DNA from: JAGOBP01 sp964550855 | GTDB taxonomy: Bacteria; Chloroflexota; Anaerolineae; Fen-1058 | DNA length: 64,000 nucleotides | Assembly (NCBI GenBank): GCA_964550855.1 | Contig: CAZKBQ010000011.1 | Location: 1 to 64,000 of the forward strand | Direction of reading: 5' to 3' | In this document: one piece after another, positions 1 to 7,990 of the stretch | How positions within the stretch are numbered: the first letter of the stretch is position 1 | How the letters are laid out: each line of letters opens with the position of its first letter | Translations under genes and position numbers: made by a program | The notes under the pieces: model-generated | What the model was told of the DNA's origin: nothing | Database searches by the model: none | What the model saw: only the letters and a program-made list of their open reading frames with translations

Positions 1-209
1 TGATCAAGGGCGCGGCCTGCGGCGGCATCGCGCGCGACATGGTGATGCTGCGCGGCCGGCCCGAAGCCGTGCGCGAGCAGGTGCAAGAGGCGATCACACA
101 GACCGGCGGGCGGCGCTATATCGTCGGCACGGGCTGCGTGACGATGATCCCGTCGCCGGAGATTAACCTTCAGACGGCGATTGAGACCGCGCGCGGGTGG
201 CGCGGTTAA
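1..209 (+). CDS. Uroporphyrinogen decarboxylase-family protein, C-terminal fragment
   Basis: The reading frame enters from the left edge (first full codon at 3) and ends at TAA 207-209, giving the last 68 residues. The segment GGRRYIVGTGCVTMIPSP followed by N-x7-A resembles the C-terminal strand and helix of the URO-D/corrinoid methyltransferase superfamily, where the motif GTGC..P.....N is usual. Whether this is a true HemE or a methyltransferase relative cannot be decided from the fragment. The next gene begins only 11 bases later, so they are probably cotranscribed. Confidence 0.65.
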   Translation, partial: IKGAACGGIARDMVMLRGRPEAVREQVQEAITQTGGRRYIVGTGCVTMIPSPEINLQTAIETARGWRG

Positions 210-220
210 GGAGATGCATG

Positions 221-1201
221 ATGCACTACGTAAATCTGGGACATACCGGTTTAAAGGTCTCGCGGTTGTGCCTGGGCATGATGACGTACGGCTCGCCGCA
301 GTGGCGGGCGTGGGTGTTGGATGAAGCCGCCGCGCAGCCGTTCATCCGGCGCGCGCTGGAACTGGGCATCAACTTCTTCGACACAGCCAACATGTATTCG
401 CAAGGCGTGAGCGAAGAGATCACCGGGCGCGCGCTCAAGGCCATGGCGCGCCGCGATGAAGTGGTGGTGGCGACCAAGGTGTTTTACCCGATGGGCGACA
501 AGCCCAATCAGGGCGGTTTGTCGCGCAAGCACATCATGGACTCGATCGATGCGTCGCTGCGCCGCCTGCAAATGGACTACGTCGATCTGTACCAGATTCA
601 TCGGTTTGATCCCAACACGCCCATCGAAGAAACGCTGGCCGCACTGCACGACGTGGTCAAGGCCGGCAAGGCACGCTACCTCGGCGCGTCGTCGATGTAT
701 GCGTGGCAGTTCGCCAAGATGCTGTACACGGCCGACTTGCACGGCTGGACGCGCTTTGTCTCGATGCAGAATCATTACAATCTGATCTATCGCGAGGAAG
801 AACGCGAGATGCTGCCGCTGTGCCGCGCCGAAGGCATCGGCGTCATCCCGTGGAGTCCGCTGGCGCGCGGCTTCCTGGCCGGCAATCGATCGCGCGGGGG
901 CGGCGGCGAGACCACGCGCGCTCAGACCGACGCCTTTGCGGCCGACATGTATTACGACGACGGTGATTTTGTCGTGGCCGATCGGGTCGGCGAATTGGCT
1001 GCGCAGCGCGGCGTATCCGCGGCGCAGATCGCGCTGGCGTGGATTCTGCAGCAGCCCGGCGTCACCGCGCCCATCATCGGCGCGAGCAAACCGCATCATC
1101 TGGAAGAAGCCAACGCCGCACTGGAGATCACTTTATCGCCCGATGAGCTGGCCCGGCTCGAAGAGCCGTATCGGCCGCATCGCATTCTGGGCCATGCCTG
1201 A
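221..1201 (+). CDS. Aldo/keto reductase
   Basis: This is a 326-residue TIM-barrel NAD(P)H-dependent oxidoreductase. The catalytic tetrad is visible as D54 (FFDTANMY), Y59, K86 (VVATKVF) and H127 (LYQIHRF). The C-terminal IIGASKPHHLEEANAAL is the cofactor-binding end typical of the family. AAGGAG at 208-213 lies 7 bases before the ATG at 221; an adjacent ATG at 218 is possible but too close to the ribosome site. The substrate is not predictable. It probably shares a transcript with the upstream URO-D-family gene. Confidence 0.9.
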   Translation: MHYVNLGHTGLKVSRLCLGMMTYGSPQWRAWVLDEAAAQPFIRRALELGINFFDTANMYSQGVSEEITGRALKAMARRDEVVVATKVFYPMGDKPNQGGLSRKHIMDSIDASLRRLQMDYVDLYQIHRFDPNTPIEETLAALHDVVKAGKARYLGASSMYAWQFAKMLYTADLHGWTRFVSMQNHYNLIYREEEREMLPLCRAEGIGVIPWSPLARGFLAGNRSRGGGGETTRAQTDAFAADMYYDDGDFVVADRVGELAAQRGVSAAQIALAWILQQPGVTAPIIGASKPHHLEEANAALEITLSPDELARLEEPYRPHRILGHA

Positions 1202-1239
1202 CTGAACGCTAGATGAAACACGGGCAATTTGTCAAGGTC

Positions 1240-1269
1240 TTGACATGGCTTGAAAAACTGGTGTAGGAT
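1240..1269 (+). promoter_or_regulatory. Sigma70-type promoter of moeA
   Basis: TTGACA (1240-1245) and TAGGAT (1264-1269) are separated by 18 bases. The expected transcription start near 1276 leaves a very short leader before the ATG at 1291. This makes moeA a separate unit from the aldo/keto reductase. Confidence 0.65.
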
Positions 1270-1290
1270 ACTGACAGCCTGAAGCCGCCT

Positions 1291-2535
1291 ATGCTCTCCG
1301 TCACTGAAGCGCAACACGCCATTCTAGCCGACATCCGCCCGCTGCCGCCGGAACCGGTCGATTTGCTCGACGCGCTGGGCCGCGTGCTGGCCGAAGAGGT
1401 GCGGTCGGATATCGATCTGCCGCCGTTCGATAATTCGTCGATGGATGGCTATGCCGTGCACGCGGCCGACGTGATCGAAGCCGGCCCCGATCGGCTGGTG
1501 CGCCTGCCCGTGATCGCCGATGTGCCGGCCGGCCATCCGATCGATCTGGTTGTGCCCGGCGGGGCCGCGGTGCGCATCACCACCGGCGCGATGCTGCCGC
1601 GCGGCGTGGACGCGGTGGTGCCGGTCGAAGACACCGATGACGGCAGCGCGCACCACACGGCCCATCTGCCGGACTCGATCGGCATCCGGCGGCGGGTCAG
1701 GGCGGGCGAGTTCGTGCGTTATGCCGGCGATGACGTGAAGCGTGGCGAGTCGGTGCTGGCCGCAGGCACCCTCATCCGCCCGGCCGAGATCGCCCTGATG
1801 GCGGCCGTGGGCCATACGAAGGTACACGTATACCGCCGGCCGCGCGTGGCGGTGCTGTCCACCGGCGATGAGCTGGTGCCGCCGGATCAAACGCCGGGCG
1901 TGGGGCAGATCCGCAACGTGAACGAAGTGGCCATTGCGGCACTGGTGGCGCAGTATGGCGGCGAGCCGCTTCGGCTGGGCGTGGCGCGCGATGACTTCGA
2001 CGATGTGACGGCCAATCTGGAACGCGCGATCGGGCAGGGGGCTGATCTGATCGTCGCTTCCGCGGGCGTGTCAGTGGGCGCATACGATCTGGTCAGAGAG
2101 GCCGTATCGGCGCACGGTGCGATCAACCTGTGGCGGGTGCGCATGCGGCCGGGCAAGCCGCTGGCCTTCGGTCATTATCGCGGCGTGCCGTTCTTCGGCC
2201 TGCCGGGCAACCCGGTGTCGGCCATGCTGACGTTTGAACAGTTTGTGCGGCCGGTGCTGCGCGTGATGGCGGGCTTCACGGAATGGCGCAAGGCGACGAT
2301 CACCGTGACGCTGCTGGAAGCGGTGGACAGCGATGGCCGCGAGACATACGCGCGCGCGCGGATTGAGCGCGACGGCGAGCGCTGGGTGGCGCGCCTGAGC
2401 GGCGGGCAGGGGTCCAACATCCTGGGCAGCCTGGCGCGCGCCAATGCGCTGGTGATTGTGCCCGATGGCGTGACACGACTGCCCGCCGGCGCTGAAGCGC
2501 AGGCGCAGCTGCTGGGGCCGCTGGGCGCGGACTGA
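1291..2535 (+). CDS. moeA: Molybdopterin molybdenumtransferase MoeA
   Basis: At 414 residues this is a normal length for MoeA, which inserts molybdate into adenylylated molybdopterin in the cytoplasm. The N-terminal domain contains PPFDNSSMDGYAV and the TTGAMLPRGVDAVVPVED segment. The molybdopterin-binding (MoCF) fold shows VLSTGDEL and the downstream FFGLPGNPVSA motif at about residues 190-320. A MoeA C-terminal beta-barrel follows. No other molybdenum cofactor gene is near; the MoaD-like protein at 10.9 kb is not obviously linked. Confidence 0.95.
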   Translation: MLSVTEAQHAILADIRPLPPEPVDLLDALGRVLAEEVRSDIDLPPFDNSSMDGYAVHAADVIEAGPDRLVRLPVIADVPAGHPIDLVVPGGAAVRITTGAMLPRGVDAVVPVEDTDDGSAHHTAHLPDSIGIRRRVRAGEFVRYAGDDVKRGESVLAAGTLIRPAEIALMAAVGHTKVHVYRRPRVAVLSTGDELVPPDQTPGVGQIRNVNEVAIAALVAQYGGEPLRLGVARDDFDDVTANLERAIGQGADLIVASAGVSVGAYDLVREAVSAHGAINLWRVRMRPGKPLAFGHYRGVPFFGLPGNPVSAMLTFEQFVRPVLRVMAGFTEWRKATITVTLLEAVDSDGRETYARARIERDGERWVARLSGGQGSNILGSLARANALVIVPDGVTRLPAGAEAQAQLLGPLGAD

Positions 2536-2540
2536 TCTGC

Positions 2541-2568
2541 TTGCACGTTGATGAAGTTTTGCTATAAT
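2541..2568 (+). promoter_or_regulatory. Promoter of the acidic small-protein gene
   Basis: TTGCAC (2541-2546) and a perfect TATAAT (2563-2568) with a 16-base spacer lie directly after the moeA stop. A GAGGAGG ribosome site at 2601-2607 precedes the ATG at 2613. Confidence 0.65.
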
Positions 2569-2612
2569 CGCGGCGATTTCACGCACTCATGGACTGATCC
2601 GAGGAGGTTGTA

Positions 2613-2909
2613 ATGCCCCGTATTCGATGCAACTATGAAGGCTGCATACACCTGGAAGGCAACTTTTGCACCGCGGGTGAGATCGAACTCGACCAGGAGC
2701 TGGGCTGCCTGACCTTCAGCCAGGTCGAAGAAGAAGTCGAAGACGATATTGCCACGATTGAAGAAGAGGAAGAGTGGGAAGACGTCGAAGAAGACGAAGA
2801 GGATGAGGATTGGGACGATCTGGATGAGGAAGAAGAGGACGACGACTGGGACGATGACGACGACGACAGCAGCGGCAGTTGGGGCACCACCTCGCGGCGA
2901 CGGCGTTGA
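2613..2909 (+). CDS. Acidic small protein with N-terminal cysteine cluster, function unknown
   Basis: A 98-residue protein in two parts. Residues 1-35 contain four cysteines in a C-x4-C-x6-C-x10-C pattern, which could bind a metal. Residues from about 38 to 90 are almost entirely Glu, Asp and Trp, with repeats of the type EEEEW, EDEDW, DDDW. The end is basic (TSRRRR). It has its own strong promoter, a strong ribosome site and a perfect intrinsic terminator, so it is a real and probably well-expressed monocistronic gene. I do not recognise a named family. The acidic tail might mimic nucleic acid or bind cations, but this is only inferred from composition. Confidence 0.8.
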   Translation: MPRIRCNYEGCIHLEGNFCTAGEIELDQELGCLTFSQVEEEVEDDIATIEEEEEWEDVEEDEEDEDWDDLDEEEEDDDWDDDDDDSSGSWGTTSRRRR

Positions 2910-2943
2910 CCGCGGCCGGCGCGGGCGTCTGGTTGAAAATGCA

Positions 2944-2977
2944 CAGGCTCGATCAACTTGATCGAGCCTGTTTTTTT
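2944..2977 (+). terminator. Intrinsic terminator
   Basis: A perfect 13-bp inverted repeat (2944-2956 and 2958-2970) is followed by seven T residues (2971-2977). The T-run exists only in the plus direction, so it ends the acidic-protein transcript rather than the convergent S1 gene. Confidence 0.92.
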
Positions 2978-2996
2978 GGTGTGAATCCCGATCGGC

Positions 2997-3929
2997 TTAC
3001 TGCTGCCGATGCTGTCGAATGGTGCGCGCGAAGATGTCTTCGTGCTCCTGGCGAGTGCCGGCCGTCTTGCCACGCGCCGACGGCGAAGCCGCCTGGGTGT
3101 GTTGCTGCGCGGCCTGGAAGGCCACCTGCATGGGCGTCAGCACCGGCGTCTCGTCAACTTCTTCCGCCAGCTCGGCGGTGAAGTCGGTCTTCATGCTGAG
3201 CTTGATCTGCTTCTTCTTGGCGTTCACTTCCAGCACGCGCACTTCCACTTCCTCGCCCACACTCACCACGTCGGACGGCTGACCAATATAGCCGTTGGCC
3301 AGTTCGCTGACGTGCACCATGCCTTCGCGCTCTGCGCCAATATCCACGAATGCGCCAAAGCGCTCCAGCCGCGTGACTTTGCCCGTGAAGATCTGGCCGG
3401 GTCGAATGTCGTTCCAGTCGAGATCGGGCGGCTCCACCATGCTGAGGCCGATGCGGTTCTCTTTCTTGGAGGCCTTGGTCACCCAGACCGTGACCTCATC
3501 GCCTTCCTTCACCACATCCGACGGCTTGTTGATGCGGGTGCGCGCCATCATGCCCACGGGCACCAGCCCGTCCTTGGGCGCGCCGATGTTGACAAACACG
3601 CCGAAGTCTTCCACCTTGACGACTTTGCCGGTCAACTTCAGGCCGCGCTGCAGGTCGCTCCAGTCGAGCGGGGGTGGTTCCACGCGCGTCAGCAGCACCA
3701 CGCCCTTGTCGGGCAGCACTTGCTTGGCCCAGACCGGGAATGTGTCCCCTTCTTTGATGACGTCGGCCACGCGGGTGGTGACCCGGCCGGGCTGCACTTC
3801 GGAGATGTGCAGAAACGCGTCGCGCTCTGCGCCGATGTCGACGCGCGCGCCCGCCAGTTCAACCTTGGTGACGGTTCCGTCAAATTTCATTTTGGGTTTG
3901 ATGCTGTTGATGGAGATGCGATCGGACAC
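2997..3929 (-). CDS. S1 RNA-binding domain protein (three S1 repeats)
   Basis: A 310-residue protein with three S1 OB-folds at about residues 14-83, 97-168 and 182-252. Each has the G.V..../..G.FV.IG....G..H/V pattern, for example GVFVNIGAPKDGLVPV and GAFVDIGAEREGMVHVSEL. The tail after residue 255 is polar and probably flexible. The GTG at 3929 is preferred because AGGAAGG lies 6 bases upstream and the first S1 repeat begins soon after. It resembles short ribosomal S1-like proteins that bind mRNA on the 30S subunit, but with fewer repeats than the E. coli protein, so the name RpsA would be premature. It has a perfect promoter and a hairpin leader. Confidence 0.88.
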   Translation of the reverse strand: MSDRISINSIKPKMKFDGTVTKVELAGARVDIGAERDAFLHISEVQPGRVTTRVADVIKEGDTFPVWAKQVLPDKGVVLLTRVEPPPLDWSDLQRGLKLTGKVVKVEDFGVFVNIGAPKDGLVPVGMMARTRINKPSDVVKEGDEVTVWVTKASKKENRIGLSMVEPPDLDWNDIRPGQIFTGKVTRLERFGAFVDIGAEREGMVHVSELANGYIGQPSDVVSVGEEVEVRVLEVNAKKKQIKLSMKTDFTAELAEEVDETPVLTPMQVAFQAAQQHTQAASPSARGKTAGTRQEHEDIFARTIRQHRQQ

Positions 3930-3960
3930 GGCATACCTTCCTGAGCGAATATGACATGCA

Positions 3961-3983
3961 AGCGCCCCGTTGGACGGGGCGCT
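3961..3983 (-). promoter_or_regulatory. Leader hairpin of the S1-protein gene
   Basis: A perfect 10-bp stem (AGCGCCCCGT / ACGGGGCGCT) with a 3-base loop lies in the 5' untranslated region, about 30 bases before the GTG start. There is no T-run in the minus direction, so it is not a classic terminator. It could be a site of autoregulation, as is common for ribosomal protein leaders; this is inference. Confidence 0.5.
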
Positions 3984-4020
3984 GAATACCTTCAGGCTTG
4001 GAACTTCCAACTACGGTTTG

Positions 4021-4049
4021 ATTATAAAGCTCCGGCAGGAGACTGTCAA
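4021..4049 (-). promoter_or_regulatory. Perfect consensus sigma70 promoter of the S1-protein gene
   Basis: Read on the minus strand, TTGACA (4049-4044) and TATAAT (4026-4021) are separated by exactly 17 bases. Transcription would begin near 4014 and produce a leader of about 85 bases containing the hairpin at 3961-3983. Confidence 0.8.
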
Positions 4050-4120
4050 ACAAACTCCGTCACCCGTCGCACGAGTGCGCATCATTGTTTTGCCGGCCGG
4101 CTTCTGTTCTCCGGCGAATG

Positions 4121-4228
4121 ACTTCGCGGCTGGCGGGCGTGCCGCCGATCGTCGGCCTGCGCCGACGAGACCCCGCCCACGCCGGTGGACGATCAGCCGA
4201 CGGCTCCCAGGGCGCGATTTCAATCGCC
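4121..4228. repeat. REP-like intergenic element with GATTGAAATC mini-hairpin
   Basis: The non-coding stretch 4050-4307 carries an element ending in GCGATTTCAATCGC (4214-4227). The same 14-mer with similar GC-rich flanks occurs at 21796-21809 and 21847-21860. The upstream part (about 4121-4200) is a set of imperfect GC-rich palindromes resembling the portion at 21757-21790. Apart from the S1 promoter nothing else was seen in this gap. Confidence 0.55.
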
Positions 4229-4307
4229 AGCATGCAACCGCTGCTGAATTTTGATGCGCACACCCGTCGCACGCTCAAAGCAGCCGGCGGCGGCTGCGTC
4301 GAGCGGC

Positions 4308-4595
4308 TCAACGGCGGGCCAGCCGCACGAACTCGCGACGCTTGTCTTTGACGCGCTCGATCACATGGTGCGCTTCCAGATCAAGCTTGACAGTGGTCAC
4401 ATACCAGCGGATTGAGCCGTCGAATTTCCGGGCGAGCTTCTGTTCCACAGCCCGCGCCAGGTCTTCGTAGGTCAGCTTCTCGTGACGGCGCAAGACCTCC
4501 AGGATCGCTGCCTGAATGACCTCACGCTTGGCTTGATCCAGGCTTGCGCCCTGCCTGTCGGCGTCGGGGCGCGGCCGATCGATTTTGGCAGCCAT
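4308..4595 (-). CDS. Small winged-helix-like protein, unknown function
   Basis: A 95-residue protein with a Lys/Arg-rich N-terminus. Residues 22-80 look like a winged helix: REVIQAAILEVLRRHEKLTYEDLARAV, a turn, then WYVTTVKLDLEAHHVIERV and a basic end. The arrangement recalls the DUF6958-type small domains, but this assignment is tentative. It follows the LLM oxidoreductase by 18 bases and probably shares its transcript. Confidence 0.65.
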   Translation of the reverse strand: MAAKIDRPRPDADRQGASLDQAKREVIQAAILEVLRRHEKLTYEDLARAVEQKLARKFDGSIRWYVTTVKLDLEAHHVIERVKDKRREFVRLARR

Positions 4596-4613
4596 GATTT
4601 ACTCCTTCACGCA

Positions 4614-5447
4614 CTAATCTGCGCGCGGCGGGCCCTGCTTGATGCGGCGTAGAACGCCGTCGAGATCGACGGGCTGATCGGGTGCGCCCCACAACGCCTC
4701 GATCCACCACGTCGCACCGGCGGCGATCCACTGTCTCACGCTCGAGCGGGCTGCGTCCCCATCGTTCCCCGGCGTTTGGCCTTCGACCACAATGTCAAAC
4801 GGCGTCGCGTCCGCTCGATGCGTTTTTGCGTAAGCGGCGATCGCGCTGATCGCTTCGGGCGTCGCCGGTTGGTGCTGCCCCTGTTCGTTCATGACATTGG
4901 GCAGCAGGCCGTCGTAGCGCAGCGCGCGCTGCATCGATTTCTCTTTCGGCCACGCGCCGACGACCCAGATGGGAATGCGCGGCTGTTGGATCGGCGGCGG
5001 CGGAGGGTAGAACTTTGTTTCCTTGATGTGATAATGTTTGCCGGCGTAGTTGAAGGGTTGACCACGCCACAGGCCGGTGAGAATGTCCAGCCCTTCGTCG
5101 AGCAGCTCAGCCCGCGTCTTCCGATCGGTCACTTCGCCGAACTCGGCAAAGCCCGTATCGACCGCGCCCAGGCCCACCGACAGGATCACGCGCCCGTTCG
5201 AGAGATGATCGAGTGTGACGGTCTTGCTGGCCAGTTCCCACGGCCTCAGGCGTGAGACGGGCGTGATCATGGTGCCGAGTTTGATGCGCTGTGTGCGCAT
5301 GGCCGCCGCGGTCAGCAGCATCCATGCTTCCCAACCCCACACCGGTTCCCACACGAAGAAGCCATCCCAGCCGGCTTGCTCGGCTTCAAACGCAAAATCG
5401 GCGGCGGTGCGGGCGTCGCCGTAGGGCAGAACGAAACCGTATTTCAT
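4614..5447 (-). CDS. LLM-class flavin-dependent oxidoreductase
   Basis: A 277-residue luciferase-like TIM-barrel protein. Typical features are the start MKYGFVLPYGDARTAADFAFEAEQAGWDG (split: M1-Y9 and E22-G29), the segment TQRIKLGTMITPVSRLRPWELA and the strand GRVILSVGLGAVDTGF. Such enzymes use FMN or F420 for oxidations of organic substrates; the cofactor cannot be told here. GAGGAGG lies 6 bases before the ATG. It is the first gene of a two-gene unit with the small winged-helix protein. Confidence 0.88.
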   Translation of the reverse strand: MKYGFVLPYGDARTAADFAFEAEQAGWDGFFVWEPVWGWEAWMLLTAAAMRTQRIKLGTMITPVSRLRPWELASKTVTLDHLSNGRVILSVGLGAVDTGFAEFGEVTDRKTRAELLDEGLDILTGLWRGQPFNYAGKHYHIKETKFYPPPPPIQQPRIPIWVVGAWPKEKSMQRALRYDGLLPNVMNEQGQHQPATPEAISAIAAYAKTHRADATPFDIVVEGQTPGNDGDAARSSVRQWIAAGATWWIEALWGAPDQPVDLDGVLRRIKQGPPRAD

Positions 5448-5478
5448 GAGGCCTCCTCGCGTGAGAGTTTGTCATGCT

Positions 5479-5533
5479 CAAGCGCGTGAAGGACGAAAGT
5501 TCACTGGAGTGTCTGTCGTCATTCACGCGCTTG
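5479..5533. repeat. Long inverted repeat between divergent transcription units
   Basis: Perfect 12-bp arms CAAGCGCGTGAA (5479-5490) and TTCACGCGCTTG (5522-5533) enclose 31 bases, which contain a second short complementary pair (GACGA/TCGTC). It lies downstream of the DUF3224 gene and upstream of the LLM gene. There is no T-run, so a role as transcription terminator is uncertain. Confidence 0.5.
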
Positions 5534-5551
5534 CCGGCGGCCTGCGATCGA

Positions 5552-5953
5552 TTACTCGAAGTCGTACTCGAAGATCATCGGGTATCGTTCGGCGTGGCCG
5601 GACAACTCGATCTTTCCTTCACCGCGCAAATTGACCAACTCGCCGGTGCCGGAGCGCGGCACAACCACGAACGTGCCGCTCACACTGCGCTTGTCGAATG
5701 TGCCGGTGTGTTGCAAAACAAAACTGCCCGCGCGGCCCGCCACGCGCCCGATGATGCGTTCCAGCCCGACGAAACTGCCGGATTCATCGGGACGATAGAC
5801 CATCAGGTAGTCGAGCGCGCTTTCGCCTTCGATGTCGCCCTGATAGGTGTACGCCACGTTCGATCGGGTCATCTTCAGTTCACCGGGCAATTCGTTGTAC
5901 GGTTTCTCGTCCCACGTTTTCAGCGAAAAGAATACATTGGGTTGTGCGTTCAT
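5552..5953 (-). CDS. DUF3224 domain-containing protein
   Basis: A 133-residue protein matching the DUF3224 pattern, a small beta-barrel of unknown role. Visible features are W14-D15-E16, a central GDIEGESALDYLMVYR, GSFVGLERIIGRVAGRAGSF and the terminal GEGKIELSGHAERYPMIFEYDF. It starts 17 bases after the FAD oxidoreductase stop and is probably translated from the same message. Confidence 0.8.
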   Translation of the reverse strand: MNAQPNVFFSLKTWDEKPYNELPGELKMTRSNVAYTYQGDIEGESALDYLMVYRPDESGSFVGLERIIGRVAGRAGSFVLQHTGTFDKRSVSGTFVVVPRSGTGELVNLRGEGKIELSGHAERYPMIFEYDFE

Positions 5954-5970
5954 AGGCTTTCTTTCGTGAG

Positions 5971-7341
5971 TTATTGGCCGGCTGGCGGAATGTTCTGATT
6001 GAGCCGGAAGAGATTCGTCGGATCGTAGCGACGCTTGATCGCCGCGAGTCGATCCCAGGTCGATCCGGGATAGGCGGCGCGAATCCGATCGTCGCCTTCG
6101 TCGGCGAGAAAGTTGACGTATGCGCCGCTGTCATCTTGTTGCAAGGCTGTCGCAAAATCGGACACCCATTTCTCCCGAACAACGCGATCTTCAGGGCCGT
6201 TGTAGAACGCGGCCACGTTCACCATGATGCGGCTGGCGCGATGTGCGAAGGCTGTCGCGTCGGCAGGCACACGAGCCATCGCCCCGCCGAGCACTCGCAG
6301 CTGCGCCACGCGCATGGCCGCATCCGAATTCTGAAGGTGATCGACAATCGTTTCCGCCGTATGCCGGTCGATGGTGTTGACGAACATGGTGCGCGCGGCC
6401 GCCGTCGGATGGTAGTCCTCTTCATCGGGCAGGTAGATCTCGGGATAGCGCATCGGCCTGACCATGTCGGCCAACGGCGCGGCGATGGCGCGGAATGGCG
6501 CGACGGCACGCTCGCCTGCTTCACCGCCGGTGGCGTGAACCAGGATGGCGAAGATGACCAATTGACCGTGTTTGTCCGCCGGCAAAAACGGCATCGGCGG
6601 AGCAGGCATGACGTTGGCAATGGTCGAGAGTTCTTCGGGCGCAGCCTCGGCCTCGGCGATGAACGCCGCCACCGTCTCGGGCGTGGCCGGCAGGATTAAC
6701 ATGCCGCCGACGACCGTATCGATCGGGTGCAGCTGAAACTTGAAGCGCGTGGCGACGCCGAAGTTGCCGCCGCCGCCGCGAATCGCCCAGAAGAGATCGG
6801 GATGATGGTCGGCATCGACCTGGAGGCACTGCCCATCGGCGGTCACGATCTCAGCGGCCAGCAGCGAATCGATCGTGAGACCGTATTTGCGAACGAGATA
6901 GCCGACACCGCCGCCCAGCGTGATGCCGCCGATGCCGACCGAGCCGGTGTCCCCGAAGCCGGTCGCGAGGCCGTGCGCGTTGGTCGCGGATGTGTACTCG
7001 CCGGCGGTCATCCCCGTCTCGACCCAGGCGGTGCGCTGTGCCACGTCGATGTCCAGCGCGCGCATGGCCGAGAGATCGAGCACGATGCCGCCCTCGCAGA
7101 CGCTGTGGCCGGCGGTGCTGTGCCCGCCGCTGCGGACAGCCAATGGCAGCCCGGTCTCGCGCGCCAGCGAGATGACGCGCGCCACGTCGTTGGTATCCGC
7201 GACGCGGACGATCACTGCTGGTCGCCGATCCACTCCGCCATAGAAAACGGTGCGGGCTTTGTCGTACTCGTCGTCATCCGGCGCGATGATTTGCCCCTTG
7301 AACGTGGAGCGCAATTGTTTGATCGGAATGTCTGAAGTCAT
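5971..7341 (-). CDS. FAD-binding oxidoreductase, berberine bridge enzyme-like
   Basis: A 456-residue flavoenzyme with an N-terminal PP-loop FAD domain and a C-terminal BBE segment. H74 in RSGGHSTAGHS is the usual site of covalent 8-alpha-histidyl FAD attachment. At the place of the second, cysteinyl attachment the sequence reads DTGSVGIGGITLGGG without cysteine, suggesting single covalent attachment. The end (YPGSTWDRLAAIKRRYDPTN) is the BBE signature. The ATG at 7341 has AAGGGGA upstream. A TTG at 7365 would add eight residues. Substrate unknown. Confidence 0.9.
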   Translation of the reverse strand: MTSDIPIKQLRSTFKGQIIAPDDDEYDKARTVFYGGVDRRPAVIVRVADTNDVARVISLARETGLPLAVRSGGHSTAGHSVCEGGIVLDLSAMRALDIDVAQRTAWVETGMTAGEYTSATNAHGLATGFGDTGSVGIGGITLGGGVGYLVRKYGLTIDSLLAAEIVTADGQCLQVDADHHPDLFWAIRGGGGNFGVATRFKFQLHPIDTVVGGMLILPATPETVAAFIAEAEAAPEELSTIANVMPAPPMPFLPADKHGQLVIFAILVHATGGEAGERAVAPFRAIAAPLADMVRPMRYPEIYLPDEEDYHPTAAARTMFVNTIDRHTAETIVDHLQNSDAAMRVAQLRVLGGAMARVPADATAFAHRASRIMVNVAAFYNGPEDRVVREKWVSDFATALQQDDSGAYVNFLADEGDDRIRAAYPGSTWDRLAAIKRRYDPTNLFRLNQNIPPAGQ

Positions 7342-7405
7342 CGTTGATTCCCCTTGGCTTGTCAATGTAATGATGTTCAGGTTGAGGTATTCGTGAGGTA
7401 CAGCG

Positions 7406-7431
7406 ATTGCAGGACTTCGGAAGTCTGCAAT
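7406..7431. repeat. Small imperfect hairpin element
   Basis: ATTGCAGGACTTC and GAAGTCTGCAAT pair with a one-base bulge in the gap 7342-7456 between the VOC and FAD oxidoreductase genes. No T-run follows on either strand. It resembles a short dispersed palindrome rather than a terminator, but no other copy was seen in this window. Confidence 0.4.
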
Positions 7432-7456
7432 TTCATAAGTTCAGGCGGATGACGTA

Positions 7457-7975
7457 CTAGGCCTGATCGTAGACGCGCTGTAGCGCGGCGATGTCGATCT
7501 TCTTCATTTGCAACATGGCATTGGTGGCGGCCAAAGCCTTCTTCTTATCAGGACTGCCCAGCAGCTCGCCCAATTGCTTCGGAACGATCTGCCAGGAGAG
7601 GCCGAATTTGTCCTTGAGCCAGCCGCATTGCTCGGCTTCCGGGACCGCCGAGAGTCTACTCCAGAAGTAATCGACTTCAGCTTGATCTTCGCATTCCACA
7701 TAGAACGAAATGGCTTCAGTGAACTTGAAGATCGGCCCGCCATCGAGCGCCATGAACCTTTGCCCGGCGAGCTCAAAGATGGCGGTCAGCACTTTGCCTT
7801 CCATCTGGTCTGCCCCCGGAACCTCCATGCCTTTCTCGTAGCGCGTGAGGCTGATGATCTTGGAATCACGTCCCTTGTGCGGCGAGCCGTTGAAGACGGA
7901 GATGTAGAAGTTGACCGCTTCCTCGGTTTCTTTATCGAACCAGAGCGACGCCACAATCTTCTGCGTTTCGTTCAT
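7457..7975 (-). CDS. VOC-family protein (PhnB / 3-demethylubiquinone methyltransferase-like)
   Basis: A 172-residue glyoxalase-fold protein. The opening QKIVASLWFDKETEEAVNFY, the middle FMALDGGPIFKFTEAISFYV and the end CGWLKDKFGLSWQIVPKQL are typical of the PhnB-like subgroup, which despite its common name has no proven methyltransferase activity. The ATG at 7975 is chosen because GGAGG lies 8 bases before it. It belongs to the minus-strand array of small enzymes. Confidence 0.88.
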   Translation of the reverse strand: MNETQKIVASLWFDKETEEAVNFYISVFNGSPHKGRDSKIISLTRYEKGMEVPGADQMEGKVLTAIFELAGQRFMALDGGPIFKFTEAISFYVECEDQAEVDYFWSRLSAVPEAEQCGWLKDKFGLSWQIVPKQLGELLGSPDKKKALAATNAMLQMKKIDIAALQRVYDQA

Positions 7976-7990
7976 CGGTGTAACCTCCAT

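Noticed and set aside
2633..3073. Serine-rich minus-strand frame over the acidic protein gene
   Set aside because: Poly-Ser is the antisense reading of GAA/GAC/GAG codons, and the frame crosses a perfect terminator.
3009..3944. 311-codon open frame on the plus strand opposite the S1 gene
   Set aside because: It mirrors the S1 gene, has His/Arg-rich composition with no domain, and lacks a ribosome site. It is a GC-driven shadow.
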